Made by a program: the position numbers and the translations under genes
Shown: positions 61,388-64,000 of the stretch, one piece after another
Layout of the letters: every line of letters begins with the position of its first letter
Position numbering within the stretch: the first letter of the stretch is position 1
The notes under the pieces: model-generated
Databases searched by the model: none
Told to the model about the DNA's origin: nothing
Seen by the model: the letters and a program-made list of their open reading frames with translations, nothing else
DNA from: Bacteroidales bacterium
GTDB lineage: Bacteria > Bacteroidota > Bacteroidia > Bacteroidales > VadinHA17
Assembly: GCA_016715075.1 (NCBI GenBank)
Contig: JADKBK010000007.1
Span: forward strand, 62,001-126,000
Length of the DNA stretch: 64,000 nucleotides
Direction of reading: 5' to 3'

Positions 61388-62140
61388 TTGAAAATAAGGA
61401 AGATTTTAGTATCGCAGCCAGAACCAAATAACCCGAAATCTCCATATTTCGAACTGGCTAGAAAGTACAATCTGAAAATTGATTTTAAACCCTTCAATCA
61501 GGTTGAAGGGATACCGTCAAAAGATTTCCGGCAGCAAAAAATCAATATACTTGACTTTTCTGCTGTCATTTTTACAAGTAAAACCGGCATCGATCATTTT
61601 TTCAGAATCTGTTCCGAACTCAGGACGGTTGTTCCTGACACTATGAAGTATTTCTGTATAACCGAGAATGTTGCATTTTATCTGCAGAAATATATAGTCT
61701 ACAGGAAGCGGAAAATTTTTCATGGGAAGGCTAAGTTTCAGGATCTTATTGATGTCATTGTCAAACACAGGGATGATAATTTCTTTGTTCCTCTTTCAGA
61801 ACCGCACAATGCTGAAATACCTGAGCTGCTCGAAAAAAATCAGATCCGTTATAGTATTGGCACTCTGTATAAAACGATCAGCACTGACTTTTCAAAAGTG
61901 CAGGATTTCGATTATGACATTCTTGTTTTTTACAGCCCTTCAGGAATAAAATCTCTTAAAGAGAATTTCCCGGGATTTATCCAGGGTGAGGTAAAAATTG
62001 CAGCTTTCGGACCCACAACTGCCTGTGCTGTTGAACATGAAGGATTAAGACTTGATATCAATGCTCCAAATCCAAAGGCCCCTTCGATGACTATGGCCCT
62101 TGATGACTTTCTGAAGGAGCATAACAGGAATTTAAAATAA
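61388..62140 (+). CDS. hemD: uroporphyrinogen-III synthase
   Basis: A 250-residue enzyme that closes hydroxymethylbilane to uroporphyrinogen III. The Bacteroidota phrase ILVSQPEPNNPKSPYFELA with QVEGIPSKDFRQQKINILD is clear; PSGIKSL and FGPTTACAVE are the late motifs. The start is TTG at 61388, as no ATG precedes the conserved start. It is followed by rnpA, 75 bases on. Confidence 0.92.
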   Translation: MKIRKILVSQPEPNNPKSPYFELARKYNLKIDFKPFNQVEGIPSKDFRQQKINILDFSAVIFTSKTGIDHFFRICSELRTVVPDTMKYFCITENVAFYLQKYIVYRKRKIFHGKAKFQDLIDVIVKHRDDNFFVPLSEPHNAEIPELLEKNQIRYSIGTLYKTISTDFSKVQDFDYDILVFYSPSGIKSLKENFPGFIQGEVKIAAFGPTTACAVEHEGLRLDINAPNPKAPSMTMALDDFLKEHNRNLK

Positions 62141-62215
62141 GAGATCATCCATACTGACCTGCCTTGAAGCCGGAACAAAACCTTCCGCTTCTGCTGTCAT
62201 GACAGGTTTTTTAAC

Positions 62216-62614
62216 ATGAATATCATAAGGGAGACATTTAACAAGTCCGAAAGACTCTGCAGCACCAAAATGATTTCCGGACTGTTTGAAGATGGTCATA
62301 CATTTCATAATCAGCTATTTAAGGTTGTCTGGATTAAAAGCCCTGTACTAATACCCTATCCTGCACAGATTGTAATCAGTGTTTCCAAAAGAAGCTTCAG
62401 GCTTGCTGTCACCAGGAACCTTATAAAGAGGAGGGTGAGGGAAGCCTACAGGAAAAATAAGAATCTTCTCTATGATTTCCTTACTGCTGAAAATAAGCAG
62501 GTCGTTTTTATCGTTATAGTTAAAGGAACAAAAGTTCCTGATTACACTACAATTGAAAAAGCAATCAGGGATATGACCGAAAGGCTAATCCTGCAGATCA
62601 GAGAAAAAAGTTAA
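62216..62614 (+). CDS. rnpA: ribonuclease P protein component
   Basis: A 132-residue basic protein that helps RNase P RNA cut the 5' leader of tRNA precursors. The RNR-type motif VTRNLIKRRVREAYRKNK is complete. It lies away from rpmH, dnaA and yidD, unlike in most bacteria; in Bacteroidota it is often next to hemD, as seen here. Confidence 0.95.
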   Translation: MNIIRETFNKSERLCSTKMISGLFEDGHTFHNQLFKVVWIKSPVLIPYPAQIVISVSKRSFRLAVTRNLIKRRVREAYRKNKNLLYDFLTAENKQVVFIVIVKGTKVPDYTTIEKAIRDMTERLILQIREKS

Positions 62615-62703
62615 ACTGTTAAAGTTGTTATAATTGTTTATTAATCAAGTCCATTACCGAATTTTCTTACTACTTTCGTCACGCAATTTTAGACATATCA
62701 TAA

Positions 62704-64000
62704 ATGAAAAGGTTACATAAAGGCAAGATTATCATAGTGCTGACTCTCCTTATAGTTGCGAGCATAAGCACCGGATTCCTGGTAACCCAGGAAACCCGGG
62801 ATTTCAGAATAGCCAAGAATCTGGATATCTTTTTTTCACTCTTCAGGGAACTGAATACATTCTATGTTGATGAGATAGACCCTGATAAACTAATAAAGTC
62901 GGGCCTTGACAATATGCTGAAGACACTCGATCCATATACTGTGTATTACCCTGAATCGGAAAGCGACGACTTTACTTTTATGACCACGGGAAAATATGGT
63001 GGAATTGGTTCGCTTGTCAGAAACAATGGTGATTATACTATTATCAGTGAAGTATACAAGGATTTTCCTGCTGATAAAGCCGGAATCAAAGCAGGCGATC
63101 TGCTTAAAAAAGTCGATGGAGTTTCGCTTAAAGGATTTACTACTGATAAAGTGAGTGAAAAGCTCAAGGGAAAACCGGGTACAGATATCAGCTTAACGAT
63201 AGAGCGAAACGGAAAGGAGATCGAATACCAGCTGAAGCGCGAGAAGATCAGTATGCCACCTGTGCCATATTATGGCATGATCGATTCAAAAACAGGCTAC
63301 ATCAGGTTCACAAGTTTCACTCAAAACTGTATTGCCGATGTTAAGAATGCACTTGTCAAACTAAAGGAAGACAACGCACAGCAGGTCATACTCGATCTGA
63401 GGGGTAACCCGGGCGGGTTACTGACCGAAGCAGTTGAAATTGTCAATCTTTTTGTACCGCAGGGCAGTGAGATTGTATCGACCAAAGGTAAAGTCAAACA
63501 GTTTGACGAGGATTTCAAAACAACAAAAGAGGCAGTTGATGATAAAATACCGCTTGCTTTAATAATTAACAGGGGTTCTGCCTCCGCTTCAGAGATTGTT
63601 GCAGGAGCCATACAGGATCTTGACCGCGGAATCATTGTAGGTCAGCGCTCTTATGGAAAGGGTCTGGTGCAGGTAACACGCCCTCTTAGTTATAATACCC
63701 AGCTGAAGGTAACTACTGCAAAATATTACATCCCAAGCGGACGGTGCATTCAGGCCCGTGATTTCTCACATCCAAATGAAGACGGAAGTGTCGGAATGAT
63801 TCCTGATTCACTTATCTCGTCCTTTAAAACCAAAAACGGAAGAATTGTAAAAGACGGCGGAGGTATTGCTCCCGATTTTGAAATAATACCTGAACCATTG
63901 AGCCAGATATCAACTGAACTCTACCTCAGGAATTTTATTTTCGATTATGCCACCGAATATTACTGGTCGCATCCTGATATAAAGTCAATTGGTCAATTCT
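62704..64000 (+). CDS. S41-family carboxy-terminal processing protease, partial
   Basis: The first 432 residues of a CtpA-type protease; the rest lies beyond the window. A signal anchor (about 8-26) is followed by a helical cap, a PDZ domain (about 100-180, GIGSLV, AGIKAGDLLKKVDG) and the S41 catalytic core: DLRGNPGGLL (approx 231-240), GSASASE (291-297, with the Ser nucleophile) and the Lys K319 in RSYGKGLVQ. All catalytic parts are present. It acts in the periplasm on C-termini. Confidence 0.94.
   Translation, partial: MKRLHKGKIIIVLTLLIVASISTGFLVTQETRDFRIAKNLDIFFSLFRELNTFYVDEIDPDKLIKSGLDNMLKTLDPYTVYYPESESDDFTFMTTGKYGGIGSLVRNNGDYTIISEVYKDFPADKAGIKAGDLLKKVDGVSLKGFTTDKVSEKLKGKPGTDISLTIERNGKEIEYQLKREKISMPPVPYYGMIDSKTGYIRFTSFTQNCIADVKNALVKLKEDNAQQVILDLRGNPGGLLTEAVEIVNLFVPQGSEIVSTKGKVKQFDEDFKTTKEAVDDKIPLALIINRGSASASEIVAGAIQDLDRGIIVGQRSYGKGLVQVTRPLSYNTQLKVTTAKYYIPSGRCIQARDFSHPNEDGSVGMIPDSLISSFKTKNGRIVKDGGGIAPDFEIIPEPLSQISTELYLRNFIFDYATEYYWSHPDIKSIGQF

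Overview
The window comes from a Bacteroidota chromosome, most likely an anaerobic or facultative member of the Bacteroidales/Marinilabiliales side of the phylum. The evidence is: TAnnTTTG-type -7 promoter elements and few Shine-Dalgarno sites; many Bacteroidota-typical families (DUF4271 next to uroporphyrinogen-III synthase, DUF2723 membrane proteins, YfiR-SpoIIE fusions, U32 peptidase, LytS/LytTR pairs, PepE, ECF/anti-sigma pairs); an AtpB with a long N-terminal extension; and two phosphofructokinases with the pyrophosphate-type signature. There is no phage, IS element, CRISPR array, rRNA or tRNA that I can see. It looks like ordinary core chromosome, densely coded, with short repeats in the few larger gaps.

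Layout. 1-6.0 kb: a small lipoprotein, a YfiR-coiled coil-SpoIIE phosphatase, a lone receiver domain and a DUF2723 membrane protein. 6.1-9.0 kb: a large surface protein with an HExxH motif and a beta-barrel end. 9.0-19.3 kb (minus strand): bactofilin, atpZ, a small membrane protein, atpBEFHAG, a polyprenyl diphosphate synthase, atpDC and a PLP-dependent amino acid decarboxylase, in one run. 19.6-22.4 kb (minus): the classic yceD-rpmF-plsX-fabH block. 22.5-25.7 kb (plus): two LiaF-like membrane proteins and a LytS/LytTR two-component pair, read as an envelope-stress module. 25.7-33.5 kb: YidD, a YugP-like zinc peptidase, and a minus-strand ABC export cassette (LolA-like protein, two FtsX-type permeases, ATPase, outer-membrane protein, methyltransferase) preceded by what appears to be the remnant of a TetR regulator and its operator. 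33.7-38.2 kb: a repeat protein ending in a GH16-like domain that lacks the catalytic glutamates, then an ECF sigma factor, its anti-sigma factor and an outer-membrane protein. 38.5-50.2 kb: ThiF-like, PepE, AsmA-like, histidine kinase, U32 peptidase, SelU/MnmH, a degenerate hybrid histidine kinase and RsgA. 50.7-53.3 kb: two PPi-type phosphofructokinases. 53.6-64 kb: TIGR01777 epimerase, Crp/Fnr regulator, PHP phosphatase, MntP, Dtd, MFS exporter, DUF4440 lipoprotein, DeoC, DUF4271, HemD, RnpA and the start of an S41 protease.

How it works together: the ATP synthase block carries a predicted proton-coupled enzyme, and the two PPi-type PFKs point to energy-saving glycolysis. Several loci (ECF/anti-sigma, LiaF/LytS/LytTR, ABC cassette, bactofilin) deal with the cell envelope. 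Three conserved genes (atpH, yceD-like, liaF-like) are each broken by a single shift of reading frame, two of them at homopolymer runs, which looks more like base-calling error than decay. The most interesting items are the hybrid sensor kinase that has lost its phospho-acceptor histidine and ATP-binding residues, the GH16-like pseudoenzyme with N-terminal repeats, and the TetR remnant.
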